Below the pieces are notes generated by a model. That model was not told where the DNA came from, searched no databases, and saw only the letters and a list, made by a program, of their open reading frames with translations. From JAPEKQ01 sp964597945 (GTDB lineage Bacteria > Joyebacterota > Joyebacteria > Joyebacterales > Joyebacteraceae), in assembly GCA_964597945.1 (NCBI GenBank), contig CAZRAD010000007.1, positions 1 to 39,549 of the forward strand: 39,549 bases of DNA, in the 5' to 3' direction. A program made the translations under genes and the position numbers. Each line of letters starts with the position of its first letter. Position 1 is the stretch's first letter. Shown piece by piece: positions 8,783 to 17,074 of the stretch.

Positions 8783-8811
8783 AGTCTACTACACCATCCT
8801 GCCATAGTCAA
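8783..8811 (-). promoter_or_regulatory. Sigma70-type promoter for the secreted paralog pair
   Basis: TTGACT (8806-8811) and TAGACT (8783-8788) are separated by exactly 17 bases on the minus strand. The -10 box is preceded by GTAG, as in the hdr promoter at 35364. Predicted start of transcription is near 8776. Confidence 0.65.
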
Positions 8812-8967
8812 TGTCTTTTCGGACTAACTCGCACAGCCTGCGCACGCTCGTCGCGGACGAAAAGCCGTAGATAGGGCCTTCTGCAGCGAGAACGGCGATA
8901 TCCAGCGAATGTGTGTATCATAATGTGGCAATACATGGCGGGTTTTCACCGGTTCCACACCCCGAGA

Positions 8968-8996
8968 TGGACTCCGGCGCCGTCGTCGCCTAGAAT
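8968..8996 (+). promoter_or_regulatory. Possible sigma70-type promoter for the glycosyltransferase-TPR gene
   Basis: TGGACT (8968-8973) and TAGAAT (8991-8996) are 17 bases apart, and transcription would start near 9003. The position supports the ATG at 9064 as the real start, because the upstream in-frame ATG at 8911 would lie before the promoter. Confidence 0.5.
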
Positions 8997-9063
8997 GCTC
9001 GAGCAACACGTGATACAGACTGATCGTTGCGAGCCTGCGTCGGTGGACCGCCGGGAGGTTCTC

Positions 9064-11163
9064 ATGCCACACGAGTACGACTGCGCAACCGAGACGAGAC
9101 GCGTTCGCGCCACGGCGTTGCTGCTGTTCCTCGGCGCGCTCGTGCTGCGACTCGTCTACGTCCGTCATCTCCAGGGGAGTCCGCTCGCGCAGACGCCGAT
9201 GCTCGATGAGCTCTATCACGTGGAGTGGGCGCGCGAGCTCGCATCGGGGGACTGGCTTGGAAGCCGCGTGTTCTTCCGTGCGCCGCTCTACCCGTATCTC
9301 CTCGGCGCGATGCTCAGCATCTTCCGCGGGAGTCTGACCGCCGCCCGCGTCGTTCAGGCGTGCTACGGTGCGGTCGTTCCCGTCGTGACCCTGTTCATCG
9401 CGCGCCGCGTCTGCGGACGCCGGTGCGGAGTCGTCGCCGGAGTGCTCGCAGCCGCCTATCCGTTCCTCATATACTTCGACAACGAGCTCCTCATCACCTC
9501 GCTCATTGTTCTGCTGGACGCGCTCCTGCTTCTGCTGATTCTCCGTGCGGACGAGCATCCGAGCTGGACGCGCTGGCTCGGAGCGGGCGTTGTGATGGGG
9601 TTGTCGGCGATCGCGAGACCGAACGTTCTCGTCTTCGCCCCGCTGGTCTTCGTCTGGATCTGGCTCTCGGCGCGCGGCGCCGACGCAGAGCCGGCGAGCG
9701 GCGTGCGGCGCGGATCGTTCACGCTCCTCACCAGGTCGACGCCGCTGCGGAGCGCGGCGCACCGATTCGGGGTCTTCATCATCGGCACCGTTCTTGTGAT
9801 CGCCCCCCTGACGCTGCGCAACGCCGCGCTGGAGAAGGACTTCGTCCTCATCGCTTCGCAGGGCGGCATCAACTACTTCATCGGCAACAACGCGCAGTCC
9901 GACGGCGTCTCCGCGGTCGTGCCCGGGCTGGGAGAGGCGTGGGAGTACGATGATTGCGAGCGGATAGCGGAACGCGAAGCGGGGAGGAGGCTCAAGCCGA
10001 GCGAGGTCTCGGGCTTCTGGTATGGGAAGGGACGCGAGTTCCTTCGGACGCATCCTGGCGATGCCCTGCGGCTGCACGTGCGCAAGCTCGTGCTGTTCTG
10101 GGACAGCTACGAGCTCGCGAACAACAAGGACATCTACTACTTCGGGAACATGTCCGCCGTCTTCAGGGGACTCTCGTGGCTTCACTTCGGGGTGATCGTC
10201 CCTCTTGCGGCGGTCGGTCTTCTGGCGCTGAGGAGGCGGCGACGATGCGCGGCACTCCTGCTGTTGTTCGTGGCGGCGTACTCCGCCACGGTCATCATGT
10301 TCTTCGTGAACGCGCGTTTCCGGATGCCGGTGCTTCCGGTACTGCTCGTCCTCGCGGCCGCCGGGCTCGTCTGGCTGTGGGATGAGATGAGGGGGCGGCA
10401 CTGGCTGCGGCTGGCGGCCGGCCTCGTGTGCGTCGCCGCTGTCGCCGCGTTCGTCAACTACGACTTCTACTCGACCCACCTCGGTGACCGTCCGCAGACG
10501 CATAACACGATCGGGCTCGCGCACGCGTCGGCCGGTCGATACGAGCAGGCCGTCGCATCGTACGACCGGGCAATCGAACTGGCGCCGGCGTACGCGAAGG
10601 CGTGGAACAACCGCGGGCTGTCACTCGAAGGGGCGGGAGATCCGGAGGCGGCGCTCGCCTCGTACATCAGAGCGACCGAACTCGACCCGCTGCTGGCCAC
10701 GGCGCCGAACAACATAGGAGCACTGCTGTGGAGGGGCGGCGATCTCGAATCCGCTGTGCTGTGGTTCGAGAGGGCGGTCGCGGCGGATGCGTGGTTGCCG
10801 GAGGCGCAGTACAATCTGGCATCCGTGCTCGCGAGGCTCGATCGCGTCGATGAGGCCGAGGCCGCATATCAGTCGGCCGTCCGCGCGCGCCCCAGGTTCA
10901 GTGAGGCATGGCACGACTATGGTGTTCTTCTCGAGGATTCGGGTCGGTTGTCAGAGGCGATCGGCGCGTATCAGCGCGCAGTGATCATCGACCCGAACTC
11001 CGCGCAGGCCAGAAACAGCCTCGGCATTGCGCTCGCTCGGTCCGGTCAGTTTCGGGAGGCGATCATGGAACTCGAGGCCGCGCTGTCGCTCGCGCCCGGC
11101 GACCGGAACCTCATGGCGAATCTCCAGACCATCCGCTCACTCATGCAGAACGGCGCGCCGTAG
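9064..11163 (+). CDS. Membrane GT-C glycosyltransferase (PMT/ArnT-like) fused to C-terminal TPR repeats
   Basis: Likely transfers a sugar from a polyprenyl-phosphate donor to an acceptor on the outer face of the cytoplasmic membrane. The first 470 or so of 699 residues hold many hydrophobic segments (for example ALLLFLGALVLRLVYV near the start, and LLLLLILRADEH). The first periplasmic loop carries PMLDELYHVEW, with the acidic pair typical of GT-C enzymes. Residues about 477-695 form six TPR units (AWNNRGLSLEGAGDPEAAL-type spacing), probably outside the membrane. GGGAGG lies five bases before ATG 9064; the longer frame from 8911 has no leader-like start. A GGCGCGC/GCGCGCC hairpin overlaps the stop codon but has no T-run. 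The donor, the acceptor and any protein target of the TPRs cannot be read from the sequence. Confidence 0.88.
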   Translation: MPHEYDCATETRRVRATALLLFLGALVLRLVYVRHLQGSPLAQTPMLDELYHVEWARELASGDWLGSRVFFRAPLYPYLLGAMLSIFRGSLTAARVVQACYGAVVPVVTLFIARRVCGRRCGVVAGVLAAAYPFLIYFDNELLITSLIVLLDALLLLLILRADEHPSWTRWLGAGVVMGLSAIARPNVLVFAPLVFVWIWLSARGADAEPASGVRRGSFTLLTRSTPLRSAAHRFGVFIIGTVLVIAPLTLRNAALEKDFVLIASQGGINYFIGNNAQSDGVSAVVPGLGEAWEYDDCERIAEREAGRRLKPSEVSGFWYGKGREFLRTHPGDALRLHVRKLVLFWDSYELANNKDIYYFGNMSAVFRGLSWLHFGVIVPLAAVGLLALRRRRRCAALLLLFVAAYSATVIMFFVNARFRMPVLPVLLVLAAAGLVWLWDEMRGRHWLRLAAGLVCVAAVAAFVNYDFYSTHLGDRPQTHNTIGLAHASAGRYEQAVASYDRAIELAPAYAKAWNNRGLSLEGAGDPEAALASYIRATELDPLLATAPNNIGALLWRGGDLESAVLWFERAVAADAWLPEAQYNLASVLARLDRVDEAEAAYQSAVRARPRFSEAWHDYGVLLEDSGRLSEAIGAYQRAVIIDPNSAQARNSLGIALARSGQFREAIMELEAALSLAPGDRNLMANLQTIRSLMQNGAP

Positions 11164-11249
11164 CGCGCCGCCCCGATGTGTGTCTTCCCGTCTTCTACCG
11201 AACCCGCCGTCGGTGGACGTGCCTCGGGTCCGTCGTCCCGCTTGCCCGG

Positions 11250-12305
11250 CTACTGCATCGGCGCCAACGCGTCTCCGGCTCGCATGATCACGAACGGGTG
11301 CGGTTCTCCTGCCAGGAGCGCGGAGAGCGCCTTGCGCGTCCTTCGGTCGGTGCCGATCCTGCCGATGGCTTCCGCCGCGAATCCACGGACCGCCCAATCG
11401 TCATCGGACAGCAGGTCCTCGAGCGCGCCCAGCGCCGATGTGTCGGCGATCCGTCCGACGGCGGAGAGCGCGACGAGGCGAGACGGTCCCGCACCGTCCT
11501 CTGCGACAGCCAAGAGAGCGGGCAGCGCGTCGGCTCCAAGCTCGACCAGAGCCGCCGCGGCGCTGTATCGGACGTGGTAGTACTCGTCGTCGAGCGCGCC
11601 GGCGAGGGCGCGAATCACCTCATCGTCCGGCGGCGTCAACTCCGCCGCCATCCGCCGGAGGGCCACGGCCGAGCTCTTGCGAACGATCTCGTTCTCGTCG
11701 TCCAGCAGCCGCAACAACCCCGGAAGACCGTTCGCGCTCCCGACCCTTCCGATCGCGCCGGCGACCGCTGAACGGACTTTCCAGTCTCCGTGTCCGGCGG
11801 CCGTGTCAAGCGCCGGTGTGGCACGGTCGTCGCCAAGGCGGCCGAGGATGCTCGAGGCCATTCGCGCACCGCGCAGCGTGTCGGTCCGTTCGAGCTCGCG
11901 TCCGAGCGCTTCGATGACCGGCTCGACGGCCGGTTCCCCGATCTTCACCAGGATATCCTCGAGCGCGTGGCGTCTGCGCGGTCCGTCGGTATCGAGCTGC
12001 GTGACAAGGTAGGGGAGCGAGCGCTCGTACTCCCGCACGAGGATCCTGCGTGACGGCTGCACCATCGGGGCGAACTGGAGTGCAGCCGAGGACGAGCGGA
12101 TGAAGAGCTCCTCAGGGGTCAGGGCGGCGAGCGCCAGTGTGTCAACGACGGCCTCGGAGGTCACGGCGTCCTGGGCCATGGCAGTCGGGACGAGCGCGCA
12201 GAGCAGTATCGCCGCGACGAACAAGCGGGCGGCGCGCGCCCGGAGGTCGGCGTGCGCAAAGCGGGCGGCGCGCGCCCGGAGAATGCTGTGGGTTTTCCGT
12301 GTCAT
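11250..12305 (-). CDS. Secreted HEAT-repeat protein
   Basis: Function unknown; 351 residues. The N-terminus is a signal peptide whose basic part contains a 12-residue direct repeat (LRARAARFAHAD then LRARAARLF) before the hydrophobic LFVAAILLCALVP and an AMA|QD cleavage site. A linker follows, then about six HEAT/PBS-lyase-type helical repeats from about 105 to the end (for example DWKVRSAVAGAIGRVG and EIVRKSSAVALRRMA), a fold that usually binds other proteins. The ATG at 12303-12305 is inside the 55 bases repeated across the adjacent N-gap. In the other copy the same ATG overlaps the TGA of the upstream gene as ATGA, so in the real genome it is probably the third gene of a translationally coupled operon. 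Longer translations running through the Ns are artefacts. Confidence 0.85.
   Translation of the reverse strand: MTRKTHSILRARAARFAHADLRARAARLFVAAILLCALVPTAMAQDAVTSEAVVDTLALAALTPEELFIRSSSAALQFAPMVQPSRRILVREYERSLPYLVTQLDTDGPRRRHALEDILVKIGEPAVEPVIEALGRELERTDTLRGARMASSILGRLGDDRATPALDTAAGHGDWKVRSAVAGAIGRVGSANGLPGLLRLLDDENEIVRKSSAVALRRMAAELTPPDDEVIRALAGALDDEYYHVRYSAAAALVELGADALPALLAVAEDGAGPSRLVALSAVGRIADTSALGALEDLLSDDDWAVRGFAAEAIGRIGTDRRTRKALSALLAGEPHPFVIMRAGDALAPMQ
12225..12281. repeat. Short in-frame direct repeat (21 identical bases, 36-base period)
   Basis: The same 21 bases, beginning gcgggcggcg, occur at 12225-12245 and 12261-12281. The 36-base period equals 12 codons and duplicates part of the basic region of the HEAT protein's signal peptide. 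The second copy runs into the 55-base sequence found on both sides of the N-gap, so copy number could differ from what the assembly shows. Confidence 0.85.
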
Positions 12306-12320
12306 TCCGCGACACCTGCT
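12266..12320. repeat. 55-base sequence, left copy, flanking the assembly gap
   Basis: Bases 12266-12320 are identical to 12421-12475. The two copies end exactly at the N-run on their respective sides. This is the pattern expected when two contigs sharing a 55-base k-mer end are scaffolded without being merged. Confidence 0.95.
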
Positions 12321-12420
12321 NNNNNNNNNNNNNNNNNNNNNNNNNNNNNNNNNNNNNNNNNNNNNNNNNNNNNNNNNNNNNNNNNNNNNNNNNNNNNNNN
12401 NNNNNNNNNNNNNNNNNNNN
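12321..12420. other. Assembly gap (100 N), probably spurious
   Basis: Exactly 100 N, a conventional size for a gap of unknown length, lies between identical 55-base ends. Merging the two copies deletes 155 bases and places the HEAT gene's ATG in a four-base ATGA overlap with the stop of the upstream repeat protein. That matches the ATGA overlap at the other junction of the same operon. Confidence 0.85.
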
Positions 12421-12475
12421 CGGCGCGCGCCCGGAGAATGCTGTGGGTTTTCCGTGTCATTCCGCGACACCTGCT
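12421..12475. repeat. 55-base sequence, right copy, flanking the assembly gap
   Basis: Identical to 12266-12320. It contains the last six codons and stop of the twelve-repeat protein gene (TGA at 12457-12459) and, overlapping that stop, the ATG of the HEAT protein gene (12458-12460). Confidence 0.95.
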
Positions 12476-14451
12476 TTCGTTGCGGCCGGTTCGAGTTCCG
12501 TGTCGACTCCGACACCGTGATCGCTGTAGCTCCACCACGTGTTGTCCGAGCCGCGGCCGGTGTACGAGTCGGCACCGCCGCAGTCGAGGAATACGCCGAC
12601 GCTCCCGTAGTCTCGTCGGAGGTTCCCGTACCCGTGCGTGTTGTTCGGGTCGCGGAGGCCGTAGGCATCATCGCCGGCGTCGTCGATGAACAGGCCGATA
12701 CCGTTGGCGTTGCCGGCGGCCTGTGAGAGGTCGTGGCATGTGTAGTTGTCGTCTCCAGACAGGTCGTGAAGGATGCCGATTGCAAGATCGTGTCCGCATC
12801 CCTGGGAGACTCCCTTCGAGACGTAGTTGTCATCCCCCTCGTAATCGACGAGCGCTGCAACGGTGATATGCGTCCCCGCGCCCTGCGCGTACTGGTACGA
12901 GATGTACTGGTCGTTGCCCGAGAAATCGACGAGTCCGCCCACGGCGAACCAGTAGCTTGAACCCTGGCCGAAGATGTCCGACACATAGACGTCGTTCCCG
13001 GCTCCGTCGACGAGCATCCCGACGCCGCCGGACGCATCCGGTCTCCACCCGAAACCGAACCCCTGCGACAGACTGATGTAGTGATCGAAGTAGCGGATCT
13101 CATCCGTGTACTTCCCGCCGGCATAGTACGAGTCGTTCCCCGACAGATCGTCGAGCAGACCGAACCCCATCACGAATCCGAATGCCTGAGAGAAAACGGC
13201 GGCGCGATACGAGTCGTTGCCCTCCTCATCGAGGAGCACGCCGATACCGAAGGCGCCGGCGCCCTGGACACAGGTGTCGCCCTCGTACGTGTCGTGTCCG
13301 CCTGAGTCGCGGAGGACGCCGACACCGAAGATGCCGGACCCGAGCGAGAAGCTCCCCGCGACGTAGCGGTCGTCGCCGGCGAGGTCCACGAGGATACCGA
13401 CCCCCATGAAACCGGCGCCGAAGGAGTGGTGTCCGCCGAGATAGACGTCGTCACCCTCGAGATCTATGACGACGGCGACGGGGTCCGAGGGGAGCGCTCC
13501 TCCGATGGGGTGTGCGCCATCGCCGCCGCCGATGGGTTTGAGCGCCGTGGTGCGGCAGTCGTAGACGTCGTTGCCACCCAGGTCGATGATGAGCGCGGCC
13601 CCGCGACCGTAGTAGGTCGTCCCGGTGCCGCCGATGACGACGGTTCCCTGTTCGGTCCGGCGGACCTCGATGACGTCGCCCCAGGCGACCGACCTGGGGC
13701 CGATGCGTTCGGAGTACCGATCGCCTCCGGTGGCCGGGCCGTGCTGCCGGCGAAGGTCCGACGCCACGGCGAGGGATGCGTCCACGGCCTCCGCGACGAT
13801 GGCGCCCGCGGCTGCGATTCGTTCGTAGTCAACACCGCCGGCGATGACGAGCAGCCGGTCGCCGAGCTCCTCCGCCTCGTCGGATTCCTGCTCGCGGACG
13901 TCGATCGGCTTCTCCGGATCGAACTCCTCCTCTTCGAGGAGGACCGGCGCGTGTTCGACGAGAAACGCGCGTTCCTCGGTCGTGAGCCCGGCGAACGCGT
14001 GCGTCATCTCCTCGCGTGCTCGCGCAAACGCGGGGAGGAGCACGCCGAGCGCGTCCGCTCCATGCGGTCCGACGCCCGGACATTCCTCAGACCAGACGAC
14101 AAGATCCAGCTCCTTGGCGGCAGCGACAACGAGCTCGGCGGTGCCGAAGGGAGAGGCGACATCTGCGGCGAGCGCGCGCACGTACTGCTCGGTATCCAGC
14201 GGACGGTCAAGCAGGCTGTCGGCCACGGACAATCGAAACGAATCGGGCGCATCGGCGTAGTCGGTTCTGAAGTGCAGATCGTCGCGTGTCAGTGCGATCG
14301 CTGAGAGCGCGTCGTCGAGCACATCCGCGACCGTCTCCGCCGCCGGCGCGACTGTGGGAGCGCAGAGGACAGCCAGCGCGACGGCGAGCACCGTCACCAG
14401 CATGCCGCCTGTCGTGCGCGCCGTCTTGCTTTCTCTTGTGGACGATCTCAT
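12457..14451 (-). CDS. Secreted protein with twelve 'DxxGxDxY' repeats (possible beta-solenoid)
   Basis: Function unknown; no family recognised. The 664 residues start with a signal peptide (hydrophobic MLVTVLAVALAVLCAPTVAPAA). Residues about 40-280 form a helical, acidic region. From about 285 to 635 there are twelve repeats with core hhDxxG[ND]DxY, whose first Asp lies at about 290, 330, 356, 382, 408, 435, 482, 509, 536, 563, 590 and 623. The usual period is 26-27 residues, with SQGFG or QGAG and a GhGhLh strand between cores. Such regularity suggests a solenoid, with the Asp/Asn ladder perhaps binding calcium, but the spacing differs from RTX nonapeptides. ATG 14451 overlaps the TGA of the upstream hydroxylase gene (ATGA) and has GAGGAGA close by. 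An upstream in-frame start at 14637 would lie inside that gene. Confidence 0.85.
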   Translation of the reverse strand: MRSSTRESKTARTTGGMLVTVLAVALAVLCAPTVAPAAETVADVLDDALSAIALTRDDLHFRTDYADAPDSFRLSVADSLLDRPLDTEQYVRALAADVASPFGTAELVVAAAKELDLVVWSEECPGVGPHGADALGVLLPAFARAREEMTHAFAGLTTEERAFLVEHAPVLLEEEEFDPEKPIDVREQESDEAEELGDRLLVIAGGVDYERIAAAGAIVAEAVDASLAVASDLRRQHGPATGGDRYSERIGPRSVAWGDVIEVRRTEQGTVVIGGTGTTYYGRGAALIIDLGGNDVYDCRTTALKPIGGGDGAHPIGGALPSDPVAVVIDLEGDDVYLGGHHSFGAGFMGVGILVDLAGDDRYVAGSFSLGSGIFGVGVLRDSGGHDTYEGDTCVQGAGAFGIGVLLDEEGNDSYRAAVFSQAFGFVMGFGLLDDLSGNDSYYAGGKYTDEIRYFDHYISLSQGFGFGWRPDASGGVGMLVDGAGNDVYVSDIFGQGSSYWFAVGGLVDFSGNDQYISYQYAQGAGTHITVAALVDYEGDDNYVSKGVSQGCGHDLAIGILHDLSGDDNYTCHDLSQAAGNANGIGLFIDDAGDDAYGLRDPNNTHGYGNLRRDYGSVGVFLDCGGADSYTGRGSDNTWWSYSDHGVGVDTELEPAATKAGVAE

Positions 14452-16802
14452 AGCGTCTCCTCTTGAGCCAGGCGGAGCCTCACGGCCTCGGCCGTGATCG
14501 GCAGCTCCGTGAAACGTATGCCGGTCGCGTGCGTCACTGCGTTCGCGATGGCCACGGCGCCGGGCATCGCCGGTGTTTCGCCAATGCCTTTCGCACCGAA
14601 CGGACCCTTCGAATAGGGCGCCTCGATGGCGTGACACGAGATCTCCGGCGTGTCGAGCGATGTGGGGATGATATACGTCGAGAAATCCGGTGTGAGGATC
14701 GTCCCCTCATCGGTCTTCATCGATTCGTAGAGTGCCATCCCGATCCCCTGGAGGACGCCGCCCTGGAGCTGCCCCTCGAGCGTGACGGGGTTGAGCACGC
14801 GCCCGACGTCGTGCGCCGCGGTCATCCGGAGGATGCGGACCTCGCCCGTGCGCGTGTCGACCTCGACCTCGGCGATCTGGGTCGCGAAGGAGTAGACGGC
14901 GTACGCGTCTCCCTGTCCTTCATCGTCGAACGTCGACTCGGGGGCGGCGTACCATCCCTCCTCGGCCGTGTTGATGTTTCTCACCCAGCACAGCTCGGCG
15001 AGTTCCTCGAACCTCATACTCCTCCCGTTCGAGAGGACCCGACCGTTCTCGAAGCGCACGTCATCCGCAGCCCCGCCAAGCTCTCCTGCCGTGACGCCGG
15101 CGAGCGTGCGCCTGAGTTTCGTCGCCGCATCGATCACGGCGTTCCCCGTCATGAGCGTCGTTCGCGACGCGACGCTCGGCCCGCTGTCCGGGACCACGCT
15201 CGTATCAACGTGATCGACATGGACCGATGCGACCGGAATGCCGAGCACGTCGGACGCCATCTGTGACAGGACCGTGAGAAGACCCTGTCCCATCTCGGTT
15301 CCACCCACAGCGACCCGGAGCGAGCCGTCGCGGTACAGATTCACGTGCGCGCCCGAGGCGTCGAGGGCGAGGCCCTTCGCGCCGAGACTCACTCCATAGT
15401 AGATGGAGCCGACACCGATGCCTCGTAGGACACGGCGACCGGCGGAGAGGGATGTGCCGCCGGCGTTCGGCCCGGCGCCGCACCCGCGGTCCGCGTCGCG
15501 CTCCGGCACTCCGCTCGCGGCACGTTTCGCGAGCCATCCGGATTCCTCGCGCGCGACCACGAGCGTCTCGGGAAGGCCGACACTCTCCTCGAGGAGCTGT
15601 CCCGTCGCCGTCCGCTTCCCGACGGCGAGGCAGTTGGTGAGACGGATCTCGATGGGATCGATGCCCAGCGTTTCGGCGATCTCATCGATCACCGACTCGT
15701 TCGCGAAGATGGTCTGCGGCTGTCCGAACCCACGAAAGGCGCCCGTCGTCTGTCGGTTGGTGTACACACCGTATCCGTCCGTGCGGACGTTGGGGATCTC
15801 GTACGGTCCGGTCGCGTGCGCGACGGAGCGGAAGAGGACCACGGGTGTCAGTGTCGAGTACGCGCCGGCGTCGGCGATGATGTTGATGTCGGCCGCCGTG
15901 AACCGGCCGTCCATTGTCGCCCCCAGTTTGTATCTGACGACCATCGGATGGCGCTTGCTGGAGCGGTAGAAGTCCTCCTCGCGCGTGTGGACGAGTTTGA
16001 CCGGCCGTCCCGTGTGCCACGCGGCGACCGCGGCGCAGGCGCAGATCTCGCTCGGCACATCCTCCTTGCCGCCGAACCCTCCGCCCGTGACCGTCTGGAT
16101 GATGCGCACGCGAGCGAGCGGGAGACCGAGCACGCCGGCCACCGCCTTCTGCACGTAGTACGGACACTGCATCGTACCGTAGACGGTGATCGTCCCACCG
16201 TTCTCAGGAACCGCCAGCGCACCGAGAGGTTCGAGATAGGAGTGCTCCTGGTAGTTCGTGCGGAAGGTGCGCTCGACGATGACGTCCGCCTCGTCGAATC
16301 CACGGTCCACATCGCCGCGATGGACGCGGTACTGGAGATACGCATTGCTCCCCTCGTGAACTCGCGGCGCGTCCGGTCGCATAGCCCCCTCGGCGTCGAA
16401 TACCCCCTCGAGTTCCTCGAGATCGAGAGAGACGATCCGCGCGGCCTCGCGGGCGGACATCGGCGACTCGGCGACCGTGATCGCGACGGCATCACCCGAG
16501 TATCGGATGCGCTCGCCGGCGAGCAGGGGCTGGTCCCGGTCGACGCAGCCGACCTGGTTCTCGCCCGGGATGTCCGCGGCCGTGAGCGTTGCGACGAACC
16601 CCGGGAGCGACCGCGCAGGTGTATCATCAACGCCTCGGACATTCGCATGCGCGACCCCGGGGAGGACGAGCGCCGCGTGCGCCATGCCCGGGAGGACGAT
16701 GTCGTCGAGGTAGCGGGCCCGTCCGGTGACCTTGTCGTCCGCATCGACGCGGTGGACCGGTGCGCCGACGGCGCCGTCCGGCCGGCGAGCATTCTGCCCC
16801 AT
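14448..16802 (-). CDS. Xanthine dehydrogenase-family molybdopterin-binding (large) subunit
   Basis: Catalytic subunit of a molybdenum hydroxylase that inserts water-derived oxygen into a purine, aldehyde or other heterocycle. The 784 residues span the small N-terminal a/b-hammerhead domain (RVDADDKVTGRARYLDD) and the cofactor domain. Visible motifs are TGGGFGGKED (molybdopterin contact), AFRGFGQPQ (substrate-pocket Arg) and GAKGIGE near the C-terminus, which carries the catalytic Glu of this family. The substrate cannot be told from these motifs. Its usual partners, the 2Fe-2S and FAD subunits, are absent from this window, which is unusual. ATG 16802 has AAGGAG five bases ahead and is preferred to the in-frame ATG at 16829. 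It is the first gene of an operon with two secreted repeat proteins, and has a good promoter about 70 bases upstream. Confidence 0.92.
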   Translation of the reverse strand: MGQNARRPDGAVGAPVHRVDADDKVTGRARYLDDIVLPGMAHAALVLPGVAHANVRGVDDTPARSLPGFVATLTAADIPGENQVGCVDRDQPLLAGERIRYSGDAVAITVAESPMSAREAARIVSLDLEELEGVFDAEGAMRPDAPRVHEGSNAYLQYRVHRGDVDRGFDEADVIVERTFRTNYQEHSYLEPLGALAVPENGGTITVYGTMQCPYYVQKAVAGVLGLPLARVRIIQTVTGGGFGGKEDVPSEICACAAVAAWHTGRPVKLVHTREEDFYRSSKRHPMVVRYKLGATMDGRFTAADINIIADAGAYSTLTPVVLFRSVAHATGPYEIPNVRTDGYGVYTNRQTTGAFRGFGQPQTIFANESVIDEIAETLGIDPIEIRLTNCLAVGKRTATGQLLEESVGLPETLVVAREESGWLAKRAASGVPERDADRGCGAGPNAGGTSLSAGRRVLRGIGVGSIYYGVSLGAKGLALDASGAHVNLYRDGSLRVAVGGTEMGQGLLTVLSQMASDVLGIPVASVHVDHVDTSVVPDSGPSVASRTTLMTGNAVIDAATKLRRTLAGVTAGELGGAADDVRFENGRVLSNGRSMRFEELAELCWVRNINTAEEGWYAAPESTFDDEGQGDAYAVYSFATQIAEVEVDTRTGEVRILRMTAAHDVGRVLNPVTLEGQLQGGVLQGIGMALYESMKTDEGTILTPDFSTYIIPTSLDTPEISCHAIEAPYSKGPFGAKGIGETPAMPGAVAIANAVTHATGIRFTELPITAEAVRLRLAQEETL

Positions 16803-16877
16803 CGAGGCTCCTTTCGCGGCATCCGGCACGGTTGGAGGCCGAACGCCAGAGGTAGTGCGCGAAGGTGACGCCGTCCG

Positions 16878-16906
16878 ACTTTACCGGATGCCTCCCCGTG
16901 AGTCAA
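16878..16906 (-). promoter_or_regulatory. Sigma70-type promoter for the molybdenum hydroxylase operon
   Basis: On the minus strand TTGACT (16901-16906) and TAAAGT (16878-16883) are 17 bases apart. Transcription would start near 16871, about 70 bases before the ATG at 16802. The rest of 16803-17074 shows no other clear element. Confidence 0.62.
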
Positions 16907-17074
16907 AGGCCCCTTGATGTGGGCGGAAACTGCGCACGCGGGATCATGTTGGCGCATTCATGAATTACCGCCGTCCACGCGCGGTTTCGGTGTTTCAGGC
17001 ACAAAAGGTGCAACGTGTGTACGTGCCGGCCGGTGTGGTCGGCGACGTGTCCGGCTGCCAGAGATCGAGGTGTC

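Larger units (their letters stand above)
8560..9063. other. Divergent intergenic region of about 500 bases
   Basis: This region separates the minus-strand secreted paralog from the plus-strand glycosyltransferase. It holds a minus-strand promoter at 8783-8811, a folded leader element at 8674-8723, a smaller hairpin at 8630-8645 (GGGAG/CTCCC) and a plus-strand promoter at 8968-8996. A long minus-strand open frame starting at 8824 is antisense to the glycosyltransferase and is not considered real. No tRNA-like fold was seen. Confidence 0.7.

Noticed and set aside
8824..10524. A 566-residue minus-strand open frame
   Set aside because: It is antisense to the glycosyltransferase, is dominated by Arg, Glu and His with no domain, and reflects high G+C at third codon positions.
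11250..13124. A 624-residue minus-strand reading frame running through the N-gap
   Set aside because: Its upstream half is an out-of-frame reading of the twelve-repeat gene joined through Ns. Only the part from ATG 12305 is HEAT-like and preceded by a proper leader.
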